Shown: positions 29,146 through 37,947 of the stretch, piece after piece
Position numbering within the stretch: the first letter of the stretch is position 1
How the letters are laid out: the number at the start of each line of letters is the position of its first letter
Assembly (NCBI RefSeq): GCF_002608565.1
Contig: NZ_LIXM01000015.1
Location: 56,972 to 120,971 of the forward strand
DNA length: 64,000 bases
Reading direction: 5' to 3'
Source of the DNA: Vibrio sp. PID17_43
Lineage (GTDB): Bacteria > Pseudomonadota > Gammaproteobacteria > Enterobacterales > Vibrionaceae
Notes under the pieces: model-generated
Database searches by the model: none
The model's input: the letters and a program-made list of their open reading frames with translations, nothing else
What the model was told of the DNA's origin: nothing
Position numbers and translations under genes: made by a program

Positions 29146-30171
29146 TTACGATTTTTTAGCGTAGTAGATAGAGAACTTGGTGGTCTTATTTAGTGTCTCG
29201 CAATTATTGAATGCTTGTTCAATAATTGGTGGGTATTTTAAGAAGTTGTTCGCAACAATGAGCATTTCACCATCATGAGTCATATAACGAGGAGCTTGAC
29301 CTAATAGCGTTTCCGCCGCGCTGTAATTTGTGTCGAGACCGCTATGGAATGGTGGATTACTGATGATAAAACGATAGTCATTTGAAGCATCTGAATAAAT
29401 GTCTGACGCAAATACACGCCCCGTTAATCCGTTAGCTTCTAGTGTGGCTTGGCTTGATGTGATCGCATAGGCGTTGATGTCACACATTTCAATCGCAATG
29501 TCTGGATTTGCTTTCGCCATAAATGCCCCTAGTACGCCCGCGCCGCAACCAAAGTCGAGAACTTTGCCAGACAACTTAGGCAGGGTTTCAAGCAGCAAAT
29601 GACTGCCTAAATCAAATTCACCATGACTGAATACGCCAGGAAGGCTCTTAACTGTCAGTGATTGCTCACCGAGTGTGACGGTATAAGACTTAAACCAATC
29701 GGCTTGATTGAAAGGTTTTGGTTCGTTAAGGCAAGTGCCCCAGTAGAACGAACAGCGGCGTGCTGAATCATATTTGTTTACAGGGCCATACTCTTTGAAC
29801 ATCTTCTCGATGCTTTTTACACCAGAGCGGTTTTCACCAACTACGACGATCTCAGTGTTTACTCCCAACTTGGCCATCAGCATTGCCAATAGATATTCTG
29901 CTTCTGCTTTTGCTTTAGGCCAATACAGCAAAATCATATTTGCCTGAGTTTGTACGTCAAACTCTGAACCAAAATGGCTTTTGATTTTGTCAGAATTGCG
30001 AATTTGACGGTAATAGCTGTAGTTAGAAGTAAACACTTCTACAGACTCACAGTGATCCACTAATTCTAGTGGAAACAAGTCTTCAACTTCACCCGCGACG
30101 AGCACGTGTTTTCCGTTGAAATACTCTAACTGGCGCTGTGCTATTTGGCTTGGAGCGATATAAGCAGACAT
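29146..30171 (-). CDS. rsmC: 16S rRNA (guanine(1207)-N(2))-methyltransferase RsmC
   Basis: A 341-residue two-domain SAM methyltransferase. The C-terminal catalytic half carries the SAM motif [14 protein letters not shown] and the substrate motif ISNPPFHSG typical of m2G enzymes; the N-terminal half is the degenerate copy seen in RsmC. It methylates G1207 of 16S rRNA in assembled 30S subunits. It lies after the AI-2E permease gene, with a perfect 12-bp inverted repeat in the 71-base gap. Confidence 0.93.
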   Translation of the reverse strand: MSAYIAPSQIAQRQLEYFNGKHVLVAGEVEDLFPLELVDHCESVEVFTSNYSYYRQIRNSDKIKSHFGSEFDVQTQANMILLYWPKAKAEAEYLLAMLMAKLGVNTEIVVVGENRSGVKSIEKMFKEYGPVNKYDSARRCSFYWGTCLNEPKPFNQADWFKSYTVTLGEQSLTVKSLPGVFSHGEFDLGSHLLLETLPKLSGKVLDFGCGAGVLGAFMAKANPDIAIEMCDINAYAITSSQATLEANGLTGRVFASDIYSDASNDYRFIISNPPFHSGLDTNYSAAETLLGQAPRYMTHDGEMLIVANNFLKYPPIIEQAFNNCETLNKTTKFSIYYAKKS

Positions 30172-30194
30172 AAATTTGATTCATCAGAAATAAT

Positions 30195-30225
30195 TTGGAC
30201 CAGATTTTCGCATAATCTGGTCCAA
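30195..30225 (-). repeat. Perfect 12-bp inverted repeat between permease and rsmC genes
   Basis: TTGGACCAGATT (30195-30206) and AATCTGGTCCAA (30214-30225) are exact complements over a 7-base loop. No clear T run is seen on either side. It could be a partial terminator or mRNA-stabilising hairpin. Confidence 0.7.
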
Positions 30226-30242
30226 GCTTGAAGTAGTTAACG

Positions 30243-31328
30243 TTACGTGTTGTCTTGCTGGTTGAGGAAGTCTTTAAACTCCTCTTCATAGATATTAAAC
30301 AACACCATGGTGACGGCAAAGATTAATGGACCGTATATCAGACCAATCAAGCCAAATAGATGTATACCACCTAACAGTGAAAAGAAAATCATTAACGTAT
30401 TCATACCTGCGCTGCCTTGCATTAGCAGTGGACGCAGTAGGTTGTCAATTGACCCGACAACCACCACACTCCACGCTGTCAAGAATACGGCCCAAGTCGT
30501 ATCACCAGTAAGGAATAGATAGGCCGCTGCTGGAATCCAAATTAATGCAGTGCCGACAACCGGAATGAAGGATGCAAAGCCCATCATAGTGCCCCAGAAT
30601 AAGCCAGGGAAACCCGCTAGCCACATACCAACACCACCTGCAATACCTTGTGCGATAGCGGTTAAGAAGGAGCCCATTACGGCGGACTTAGAGACTTGTT
30701 CGATCTCGGTCAAAATTCTATCTTCTTGACTACGAGACAGTGGCAGAATGTGACGAATCGCTGAAATGATTTTGTCGTGATCACGCAATAAGAAGAACAG
30801 TACGAACAACATCAAGAAGAAATCCATCAAGAAGTTGGTCGCATCACCTAAGATTTTGGCACTGATGGTCACAAGGTTGGAGCCTAAAGATGTGGCAAAT
30901 TGGCCTATTTTTTCTGCGATTGATTGAGGCTCAATTTTGTCGAAAGGTAAGTACTCGTTGACGACGGCTAACCCTTTGACTACCCATGGGTGCTGGAAAA
31001 CTTCTTGAATGCCACCATTGGAAACCCATTTGTAGGTGTTTTGTGAGAAGACTGAGCCTTGCTGAATGATGGCCGCAAACACAAACAATAATGGAATGAC
31101 GATGATAAAGGTAAGAACCACACAAGAGAGTAATGAGGTCATGTTTCTATATTTTGGTAGTTTACTCTCGAACCATTCATGCAGCGGGAACATGAGCAGT
31201 GAAATGATAAACGCCATTACGATTGAGTTGATATATGGCTCAACCAGTAGGTAGCAAGCAAAAGCTGCGGCAAGTAAAGCGACAACGAGAACGCGATGAC
31301 TCGAGGTGATTTTTACGTTATTTGGCAT
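30243..31328 (-). CDS. AI-2E family transporter (PerM/TqsA-like permease)
   Basis: A 361-residue inner-membrane protein with about eight hydrophobic segments. The first pair is at about 14-48, and there is a hydrophilic stretch (about 95-150) between early helices. GFASFIPVVGTALIWIPAA and SIDNLLRPLLMQG are diagnostic of the family. Substrates are variable in this family (AI-2 export, Na+/H+ exchange, unknown), so no specific transport is claimed. It lies 71 bases before rsmC on the minus strand. Confidence 0.85.
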   Translation of the reverse strand: MPNNVKITSSHRVLVVALLAAAFACYLLVEPYINSIVMAFIISLLMFPLHEWFESKLPKYRNMTSLLSCVVLTFIIVIPLLFVFAAIIQQGSVFSQNTYKWVSNGGIQEVFQHPWVVKGLAVVNEYLPFDKIEPQSIAEKIGQFATSLGSNLVTISAKILGDATNFLMDFFLMLFVLFFLLRDHDKIISAIRHILPLSRSQEDRILTEIEQVSKSAVMGSFLTAIAQGIAGGVGMWLAGFPGLFWGTMMGFASFIPVVGTALIWIPAAAYLFLTGDTTWAVFLTAWSVVVVGSIDNLLRPLLMQGSAGMNTLMIFFSLLGGIHLFGLIGLIYGPLIFAVTMVLFNIYEEEFKDFLNQQDNT

Positions 31329-31438
31329 GAGATTAATCCAATTTTCGGATGAGTTATACTATTTCCAGTCTTAGACAACTCCATCATATGTATATTTCTG
31401 TATATCCTTAATTCTTTCAATGTTATGACATGCCAGAA

Positions 31439-31467
31439 TTGGAGTACACATTGGGCCTAGTTATAAT
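31439..31467 (+). promoter_or_regulatory. Promoter of the 38-residue membrane protein gene
   Basis: -35 TTGGAG (31439-31444), 17-base spacer, perfect -10 TATAAT (31462-31467). It is about 40 bases upstream of the small ORF. Confidence 0.6.
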
Positions 31468-31506
31468 GGCCATTAATCAGGTGGTTATCAATCAAGAGAT
31501 GGAAAA

Positions 31507-31623
31507 ATGGGGTGCTGTAACAACGATAAGAAATGCCAAAGCGAGAAGAAATCGAGGCGTGTGCCTTGGTTTGCTATTGTTGTCGGAGTGTTAGCCATCT
31601 TAGTCGTTCTAAATTGGCGGTAA
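31507..31623 (+). CDS. Small single-pass membrane protein of 38 residues, function unknown
   Basis: The protein starts MGCCNNDKKCQSEKK, a Cys-rich basic head with three cysteines. Residues about 20-35 (PWFAIVVGVLAILVVL) form one hydrophobic helix, ending NWR. The head would stay in the cytoplasm by the positive-inside rule. AAGAG lies eight bases before the ATG, a near-ideal promoter is upstream and a terminator downstream, so it looks like a complete small gene between two minus-strand genes. An overlapping ATG at 31499 gives a 31-residue alternative frame, which lacks these features. I do not recognise a function; cysteines near the membrane could bind metal, but this is speculation. Confidence 0.65.
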   Translation: MGCCNNDKKCQSEKKSRRVPWFAIVVGVLAILVVLNWR

Positions 31624-31636
31624 GTCGATAGGGAAC

Positions 31637-31664
31637 AAAAAAGGACCGAGACGGCCCTTTTTAA
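31637..31664. terminator. Bidirectional terminator between the small ORF and hemL
   Basis: AAGGACCG pairs with CGGCCCTT (one mismatch) over AGA, flanked by A and T runs. It serves the converging small ORF and hemL. Confidence 0.7.
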
Positions 31665-31679
31665 GTCGAGAAGAATCGA

Positions 31680-32975
31680 TTATTTTGCTTCGCTAGCAAG
31701 GATCGCGAAACAGCGGTCAGCCGCTTCAAGTGTTGCGTCGATTTCTTTAGAGCCATGAGCAAGAGAAGTAAAGCTTGCTTCAAATGCTGATGGTGCAAGG
31801 TATACACCGTGCTCTAGCATTAGGTGAAAGAAACGCTTGAAACGTTCAACATCACACTTAGTCACGTCTTCATAACAAGTTACGCTTTCTTGTTCGGTAA
31901 AGAAGAAACCAAACATACCGCCTACCTGGTTTACGACAAGAGGAACGCCGTGCTTGTCTGCAAGTGTTTTGAAGCCATTTGCAAGTTGCTTTGTTTTCGC
32001 CGCTAGGCGTTTTTCATTGCCTTCTTCTTTTAGCAAGTTCAAACATGCAAAACCTGCTGCCATTGCCACTGGGTTACCAGACAATGTCCCGGCTTGGTAA
32101 ACAGGGCCTGTTGGGGCAATGTATTGCATTACGTCTTTACGGCCGCCGAAAGCGCCCACAGGCATACCACCACCGATAACTTTACCTAGCGTCGTTAGAT
32201 CTGGTTTGATGTTGTAGTACGCTTGAGCACCGCCCAGTGCCACGCGGAAACCGGTCATGACTTCATCAAAAATCAGTAGTGCGCCTTCTTGATCACAGAT
32301 TTCACGTAGACCTTCATGGAAGCCTTCTACAGGTGGAATACAGTTCATGTTGCCTGCTACTGGCTCAACGATGATACATGCTATCTCACCTTTGTTTGCC
32401 GCGAACAGCTCACGTACGGAGTTTAAGTCGTTGAATGTTGCGGTTAGGGTGTGTTTAGCAAAGTCTGCTGGTACACCTGGAGAGCTTGGTTGACCAAGCG
32501 TCAGTGCACCAGAACCTGCTTTAACTAGCAAGCTGTCTGCATGACCATGGTAGCAGCCTTCAAATTTCATGATTTTGTCACGGCCTGTGAAGCCGCGAGC
32601 AAGGCGAATTGCACTCATGGTTGCTTCAGTACCGGAGCTAACCATACGAAGTTGCTCCATTGATGGTACGAGTTCAGAAACCAGTTCTGCCATTGCGATT
32701 TCCATCTCGGTTGGTGCACCGAAGCTGAGACCGCGCTGCGCAGCATTGATCACAGATTCACGGATAACCGCGTGGTTGTGACCAAGAATCATTGGACCCC
32801 AAGAGCCGACGTAATCAATGTACGCTTTACCATCGGCATCAAAAATCAGGGCACCGTCCGCTCGTTCGATAAATAGTGGAGAACCGCCAACACCGTTGAA
32901 TGCACGAACTGGTGAATTCACACCGCCAGGAATGGTTTGCTGAGCTTTTTGATACAGCTCTGATGATTTGGTCAT
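31680..32975 (-). CDS. hemL: Glutamate-1-semialdehyde 2,1-aminomutase
   Basis: A 431-residue PLP enzyme of tetrapyrrole synthesis that turns glutamate-1-semialdehyde into 5-aminolevulinate. The PLP-lysine motif [18 protein letters not shown], the metal-like loop [10 protein letters not shown] and the opening [15 protein letters not shown] are all present; length equals the family's. AGAGGA precedes the ATG. It is transcribed away from erpA; their 237-base intergenic region carries the erpA IscR-like site. Confidence 0.97.
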   Translation of the reverse strand: MTKSSELYQKAQQTIPGGVNSPVRAFNGVGGSPLFIERADGALIFDADGKAYIDYVGSWGPMILGHNHAVIRESVINAAQRGLSFGAPTEMEIAMAELVSELVPSMEQLRMVSSGTEATMSAIRLARGFTGRDKIMKFEGCYHGHADSLLVKAGSGALTLGQPSSPGVPADFAKHTLTATFNDLNSVRELFAANKGEIACIIVEPVAGNMNCIPPVEGFHEGLREICDQEGALLIFDEVMTGFRVALGGAQAYYNIKPDLTTLGKVIGGGMPVGAFGGRKDVMQYIAPTGPVYQAGTLSGNPVAMAAGFACLNLLKEEGNEKRLAAKTKQLANGFKTLADKHGVPLVVNQVGGMFGFFFTEQESVTCYEDVTKCDVERFKRFFHLMLEHGVYLAPSAFEASFTSLAHGSKEIDATLEAADRCFAILASEAK

Positions 32976-33110
32976 GGGATTATCCTCTTTTGATTGCTCG
33001 GACCAAGAGGTGCGAATTGTACCTAGCTAATCTCAAGTTAGAAACATTTTGCGCAATTTATGTGGGCATAGGCAGTGTAAACTTGCTCTGATACAAAGAA
33101 TCGTCGGTGA

Positions 33111-33143
33111 ATACTTGAACGAGTTGGTCAGGTATTGGATAAT
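33111..33143 (+). promoter_or_regulatory. erpA promoter with IscR type 1 binding site
   Basis: The 25-base block 33111-33135 begins ATACTTGA and ends GTCAGGTAT. It agrees with the IscR type 1 consensus (ATASYYGACTRWWWYAGTCRRSTAT) at 21 of 25 positions by my count. It overlaps the -35 TTGAAC (33115-33120), which is 17 bases from the -10 GATAAT (33138-33143). Fe-S-loaded IscR would repress erpA, as in E. coli. Confidence 0.75.
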
Positions 33144-33212
33144 CACTCTAATTAATACGAATTTGACGTCTCGCTTAAGGCTTGACGCATGACACGAGTG
33201 AGAGAGGTCTTC

Positions 33213-33554
33213 GTGAGCGAAGTAAACGTACCATTATCTTTTTCTGATGCAGCAGCATCTCGCGTTAAGGCGCTGATTGCAGAAGAAGAAAACCCAGCAT
33301 TGAAATTGCGCGTATACATTACTGGTGGTGGCTGTAGTGGGTTTCAATACGGCTTTACTTTTGATGAAAACGTAAATGAAGGTGACACAACAATTGAGAA
33401 CAGTGGTGTAACACTGGTTGTCGACCCTATGAGCCTGCAATACCTAATCGGTGGCGTGGTTGATTACACTGAAGGTTTGGAAGGAGCACGCTTCTTCGTC
33501 AATAACCCGAATGCAACAACAACTTGTGGTTGTGGGGCATCATTCAGCGTGTGA
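33213..33554 (+). CDS. erpA: Iron-sulfur cluster insertion protein ErpA
   Basis: A 113-residue A-type carrier that hands [Fe-S] clusters to apo-enzymes such as IspG. The three conserved cysteines are in GGGCSGF and [12 protein letters not shown]. The start is GTG at 33213 ([14 protein letters not shown], the family N-terminus), with AGAGGT upstream; the frame opens at 33189 but that extension is not conserved. An IscR-like promoter precedes it and a strong terminator follows. Confidence 0.96.
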   Translation: MSEVNVPLSFSDAAASRVKALIAEEENPALKLRVYITGGGCSGFQYGFTFDENVNEGDTTIENSGVTLVVDPMSLQYLIGGVVDYTEGLEGARFFVNNPNATTTCGCGASFSV

Positions 33555-33566
33555 TTAACACGACAT

Positions 33567-33595
33567 CAGGCAGCCAGTTGGCTGCCTGTTTTTTT
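33567..33595 (+). terminator. Rho-independent terminator after erpA
   Basis: CAGGCAGCC (33567-33575) pairs with GGCTGCCTG (33580-33588) over AGTT and is followed by seven Ts. Confidence 0.92.
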
Positions 33596-33655
33596 GCGTA
33601 GCAGGAAGACACGTAAACACTACTTTGCAGTGAAGAATAATTAAAAGGATTTTGA

Positions 33656-34774
33656 ATGTCTGGAGTTTCCTTTAGACGACATATCGTCGGACGCCCGTGG
33701 CTGGTCTCTCTTACTCTTATCATTGTGCTTGCTGCGTGGCTCGCAATGGGGCAACTCAACGCGCAGGGTGATGAGGCCCACCCTTCTGATCATACTCTTG
33801 CTAAAAAAACGCCTGTAGCTAAGGTGATGTTCGATACCTTTATTGCACAACCAACCAGTAAAACAATTGAGTTATATGGCCGTACTGCACCAAATCGGCA
33901 AGCTCGTTTAGGTGCAGAGGTCGCGGGAAAAATCATACGACTTAACGTAGAAAAAGGACAAGCCGTTCAGCAAGGGCAAGTGATTGCTAATATAGATAAG
34001 CGTGATCTTGATATTCAACGTCAACGTGCCAAAGCAATGTTGAGTGTCAAAGAGAAAGAATTTAAAGCGGCGCAGTCGTTGAAAAATCGCGGCTTACAAG
34101 GTGAGGTCGCCTTTGCCACAGCCCAGGCGGCTTTAGTTGATGCACGGGCTAATCTTAGTAATGTTGAGACCGCGCTCAAAAATACGGAAGTTAAAGCGCC
34201 TTTTGATGGCATCTTGGATCACCGCTTTGTTGAACTAGGGGATTTTGTCGGTGTTGGTGACCCAATCGCAACGGTTATCGACTTAAAAAAATTGCTTATT
34301 GAAGCAGATGTCAGTGAGCGTCATATTCAATACCTCAAAGAAGGCCAGCAAGCGGACATTCGTACGATTGATAACCGCCATCATCAGGGCTTCATTCGCT
34401 ATATTGGTCGTGTCTCTTCCACTTCCACCAATACATTTCCAATTGAAATAGAAATTGATAACACTGAAAACGCCATGCCTGCGGGGATCAGTGCAGAAGT
34501 CACCCTAGCGCTAAGTGAAGTGTCAGCGATTAAGGTGACTGCTGCCATGTTAGCGTTAGATGAGCAAGGAAATTTGGGGATAAAAACATTACGTGACCAG
34601 CATGTGCGTTTTATCCCGATCCAATTAGTCAAAGCGGAAAGCGATGGTGTTTGGCTATCGGGTTTAGGTGAACAAGTCGACATTATTGTTCTAGGCCAAG
34701 GCTTTGCCCGTGATGGTGATTTGGTCACAGCAACCAAAGTGGGTGACGTGAGTGATTCCACAACTAGGCAGTAG
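33656..34774 (+). CDS. RND efflux periplasmic adaptor (membrane fusion protein)
   Basis: A 372-residue HlyD/AcrA-type adaptor. An N-terminal anchor helix lies at about residues 16-32 and there is no lipobox Cys. The biotinyl-lipoyl-like halves are in ARLGAEVAGKIIRLNVEKGQAVQQGQVIA and NTEVKAPFDGILDHRFVELGDFVGVGDPIA; a short helical hairpin lies between. It precedes the RND pump gene by 8 bases, so the two form an operon. By position after erpA it may correspond to V. cholerae VexL/VexM, but this is from memory of synteny. No dedicated regulator or TolC-type gene is adjacent. Confidence 0.85.
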   Translation: MSGVSFRRHIVGRPWLVSLTLIIVLAAWLAMGQLNAQGDEAHPSDHTLAKKTPVAKVMFDTFIAQPTSKTIELYGRTAPNRQARLGAEVAGKIIRLNVEKGQAVQQGQVIANIDKRDLDIQRQRAKAMLSVKEKEFKAAQSLKNRGLQGEVAFATAQAALVDARANLSNVETALKNTEVKAPFDGILDHRFVELGDFVGVGDPIATVIDLKKLLIEADVSERHIQYLKEGQQADIRTIDNRHHQGFIRYIGRVSSTSTNTFPIEIEIDNTENAMPAGISAEVTLALSEVSAIKVTAAMLALDEQGNLGIKTLRDQHVRFIPIQLVKAESDGVWLSGLGEQVDIIVLGQGFARDGDLVTATKVGDVSDSTTRQ

Positions 34775-34782
34775 GGGGCAAC

Positions 34783-37700
34783 ATGTTCGCTTTAATTGAT
34801 GCAGCCTTATCTCGCGCACGTACCATGTTGACGTTGTTAATGATGATCCTTATTGCTGGTGTCATTACCTATATTACGATCCCTAAAGAGTCGAGCCCGG
34901 ATATCACGATTCCCATTATTTATGTGTCGGTGGGTCATCAAGGCATTTCACCGACGGATGCCGAACGATTACTTGTCCGTCCAATTGAGCAGGAACTGCG
35001 TTCGATTGAAGGGGTAAAAGAGATGACTTCGGTAGCATCAGAAGGGCATGCCTCGGTCACGTTAGAGTTCAGTGTTGGGGTGAATTTAGCCGAAGCGATG
35101 GCTGATGTTCGTGATGCGGTGGATTTGGCTAAGCCAAGATTACCAGCCGACAGCGATGAGCCAACGGTGAATGAAGTGACGTTTGCTTCCGAAGAGCCAG
35201 TGCTTACTGTGGTTCTATATGGGAGTGTCCCTGAACGAACGACCGTACAAATCGCGCGAGCACTACGTGACAAACTAGAAAGCTACCGCCAAGTACTTGA
35301 AGTCGATATTGCGGGGGATCGAGAAGACATTGTTGAGATCGTAGTCGATCCTTTATTGATGGAAAGTTACGGATTAGATCAAGCGGATATTTACAACTTA
35401 ATTGCATTGAATAACCGCGTGGTTGCTGCGGGGTTTGTCGATACTGGTTATGGGCGATTTTCGGTCAAGGTTCCTTCGGTATTTGACTCTCTTAAAGATG
35501 TGTTAGAGCTGCCGATCAAGGTTAATGGCAAAGAAGTGATCACTTTTGGTGATGTGGCAAGCGTACGTCGAGCATTTCGTGACCCTGAAAGTTTTGCTCG
35601 TTTAGATGGTGAACCGGCAATTGTATTGGATGTAAAAAAGCGCGCGGGAGAGAACATCATTGATACGGTTGATTTGGTTAAGTTGGTCATCGCTGAGGCG
35701 CAAAAGCGGTCAGAGTGGCCTAATAATCTACAAGTCAAATACACTTGGGATCAGTCCGATGATGTGAAGTTGATGTTGAGTGATCTGCAAAATAACATTC
35801 TTTCGGCCATCATTCTCGTGGTTATCGTTATCATTGCTATTTTAGGGGTTCGAACCGCACTATTGGTTGGTATCTCGATACCGGGTTCTTTCTTAACCGG
35901 TCTTTTTGTTCTGTCTGTTTTTGGGTTGACGATCAATATTGTCGTGCTGTTCGCATTGATCATGGCGGTGGGCATGCTGGTGGATGGTGCCATTGTCGTG
36001 ACGGAGTTTGCAGACAGGAGAATGCAAGAGGGCGTGCAAAGAAAGCAAGCGTATCGTGATGCGGCAAAGCGCATGGCTTGGCCGATTACTGCGTCGACAG
36101 CAACGACGCTGGCAGCATTTGCTCCATTATTGTTTTGGCCCGATATTACCGGTGAGTTCATGAAATACTTACCGCTGACGTTGATAGCAACATTAAGTGC
36201 TTCGTTGATGATGGCACTTCTGTTTGTTCCTGTTATTGGGGGGCTTATAGGAAAACCACAAGTTGTCAATGAGCAGCGAAAACAAGAGATGCTGGACTTA
36301 CATAATGGTGAGTTTGACAAGGCAACAGGTATCACAAAACTTTATTATTTGACGCTTTCTATCGCCTTACGACACCCACTCAAAGTGTTGTTAAGCGCTA
36401 TATTGCTTGCATCAGGGGTGAGCTATACCTACAGCAAGGCGGGGCTAGGGGTGGAATTTTTTCCTGAAGTCGATCCTGCATTCTTTACGGTTAAAGTACG
36501 ATCCTATGGCGACCTTTCTATTAATGAGAAAGATGCGGTCATGCGTGAAATAGAACACGTGATGCTCGGACATGATGAGTTTGAAAGTGTTTATACTCGC
36601 ACGGGATCTGAATCGAGCAGTGGTGATGAAATTGGGCAAATTCAAATAACCCCTGTCGATTGGCAATACCGTCGTCAAGTGAAAGTTATTATCGAAGACT
36701 TAAAGCAGGTGACCAATCGCTTTTCTGGTGTGGAGCTAGAATACAAGTTTCCAGATGCTGGTCCGCCTGTGGAGCATGATCTTGTTATTGAAATGTCGGC
36801 TCAAAATGCAAGTCTTGGAATGTTAGATAGCGCCGCTAAATTGGTGCGGCATTGGGCTGATACGAACCCAGCACTTACTAATTTAAGTGACACCACCAAT
36901 AAAGAGGGTATTGATTGGCAGATTGATATCCGTCGAGACGATGCTTCTCGATTTGGCGCCGATGCCACGCTTGTCGGTAACACAGTACAGTTTGTGACTA
37001 ACGGGCTTAAGATCGGGGATTACTTGCCTGATGATGCCGATGAAGAGGTCGATATTTTAGTTCGCTACCCTCAAGATAAGCGCGATATTGGTCGCTTTGA
37101 TCAGCTCCGAGTCAAAACGGCAGCGGGCCTTGTGCCTATCACTAATTTTGCACAGATTCTTCCTGATCATAAACAAGACTCAATCCGACGAGTGGACGGT
37201 CGCAGGGTCATCAATATTAAAGCGGATATGGTCGAGGGTTATAACTTAGCGCTAGAGCTACCTAGAATTAGTGAGGAAATACAAAAACTTGATTTACCTG
37301 ATGGTATCGAGTTTAAGATTCGTGGTCAAAATGAAGAGCAGGAGAACTCTTCCGCATTTCTACAAACGGCGTTCTTGATTGCACTAGGTGTTATGGCGCT
37401 CATCTTGATTACGCAATTTAATAGTTATTACCAAGCCTTTTTGATTCTGAGTGCCGTGTTATTTTCTACGGTTGGTGTGTTTGCTGGATTACTTGTGTTA
37501 CAAAAACCCTTTGGCATCATTATGTCGGGGATAGGGGTCATCGCATTAGCTGGTATTGTGGTTAATAACAATATCGTATTGATCGATACGTATAATCAAA
37601 TGCGCAGGCGTGGTTTAGATAAGAAAGACGCGATTTTGCGTACTGGAGTACAACGTTTACGCCCTGTATTACTGACCACGGTAACCACGATTTTGGGATT

Positions 37701-37917
37701 GTTACCTATGGTACTAGAAATGAACATCGACTTAATTAATCAAAAAGTTGAGTTTGGTGCACCAAGTACGCAGTGGTGGTCTCAATTGGCGAGTGCCGTT
37801 GCTGGTGGCTTGGCGTTTGCCACGGTACTAACGTTGGTTTTGACACCTTGTTTATTGATGCTAGGCCGTGAGCACAATATTGATGAACCTCAAGTAGAAA
37901 CAAAAGAGGCAGCTTAG
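34783..37917 (+). CDS. RND efflux pump permease
   Basis: A 1044-residue inner-membrane RND transporter with 12 helices and two large periplasmic loops (about residues 30-330 and 560-860). The TM4 motif reads MLVDGAIVVTEF (D401-G402), so only one of the paired aspartates of AcrB (D407/D408) is present. The TM10 region reads IVVNNNIVLID, with Asn where AcrB has K940. Such variation occurs in RND subgroups, so the pump may still be proton driven but with a different relay. Substrates cannot be read from sequence. The stop codon lies in the terminator loop. Confidence 0.9.
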   Translation: MFALIDAALSRARTMLTLLMMILIAGVITYITIPKESSPDITIPIIYVSVGHQGISPTDAERLLVRPIEQELRSIEGVKEMTSVASEGHASVTLEFSVGVNLAEAMADVRDAVDLAKPRLPADSDEPTVNEVTFASEEPVLTVVLYGSVPERTTVQIARALRDKLESYRQVLEVDIAGDREDIVEIVVDPLLMESYGLDQADIYNLIALNNRVVAAGFVDTGYGRFSVKVPSVFDSLKDVLELPIKVNGKEVITFGDVASVRRAFRDPESFARLDGEPAIVLDVKKRAGENIIDTVDLVKLVIAEAQKRSEWPNNLQVKYTWDQSDDVKLMLSDLQNNILSAIILVVIVIIAILGVRTALLVGISIPGSFLTGLFVLSVFGLTINIVVLFALIMAVGMLVDGAIVVTEFADRRMQEGVQRKQAYRDAAKRMAWPITASTATTLAAFAPLLFWPDITGEFMKYLPLTLIATLSASLMMALLFVPVIGGLIGKPQVVNEQRKQEMLDLHNGEFDKATGITKLYYLTLSIALRHPLKVLLSAILLASGVSYTYSKAGLGVEFFPEVDPAFFTVKVRSYGDLSINEKDAVMREIEHVMLGHDEFESVYTRTGSESSSGDEIGQIQITPVDWQYRRQVKVIIEDLKQVTNRFSGVELEYKFPDAGPPVEHDLVIEMSAQNASLGMLDSAAKLVRHWADTNPALTNLSDTTNKEGIDWQIDIRRDDASRFGADATLVGNTVQFVTNGLKIGDYLPDDADEEVDILVRYPQDKRDIGRFDQLRVKTAAGLVPITNFAQILPDHKQDSIRRVDGRRVINIKADMVEGYNLALELPRISEEIQKLDLPDGIEFKIRGQNEEQENSSAFLQTAFLIALGVMALILITQFNSYYQAFLILSAVLFSTVGVFAGLLVLQKPFGIIMSGIGVIALAGIVVNNNIVLIDTYNQMRRRGLDKKDAILRTGVQRLRPVLLTTVTTILGLLPMVLEMNIDLINQKVEFGAPSTQWWSQLASAVAGGLAFATVLTLVLTPCLLMLGREHNIDEPQVETKEAA

Positions 37918-37935
37918 GCTGCCTCTTAGTTTTTG
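37905..37935. terminator. Terminator spanning the end of the RND gene
   Basis: AGAGGCAGC (37905-37913) pairs with GCTGCCTCT (37918-37926). The loop holds the RND stop codon. TTAGTTTTTG follows on plus. Confidence 0.75.
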
Positions 37936-37947
37936 TTTGTGGGACGG

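Noticed and set aside
35751..36335. 194-residue minus-strand frame in the RND pump
   Set aside because: Antisense of hydrophobic helices gives long open frames; low-complexity Ser/Thr/Ile sequence with no family signal.
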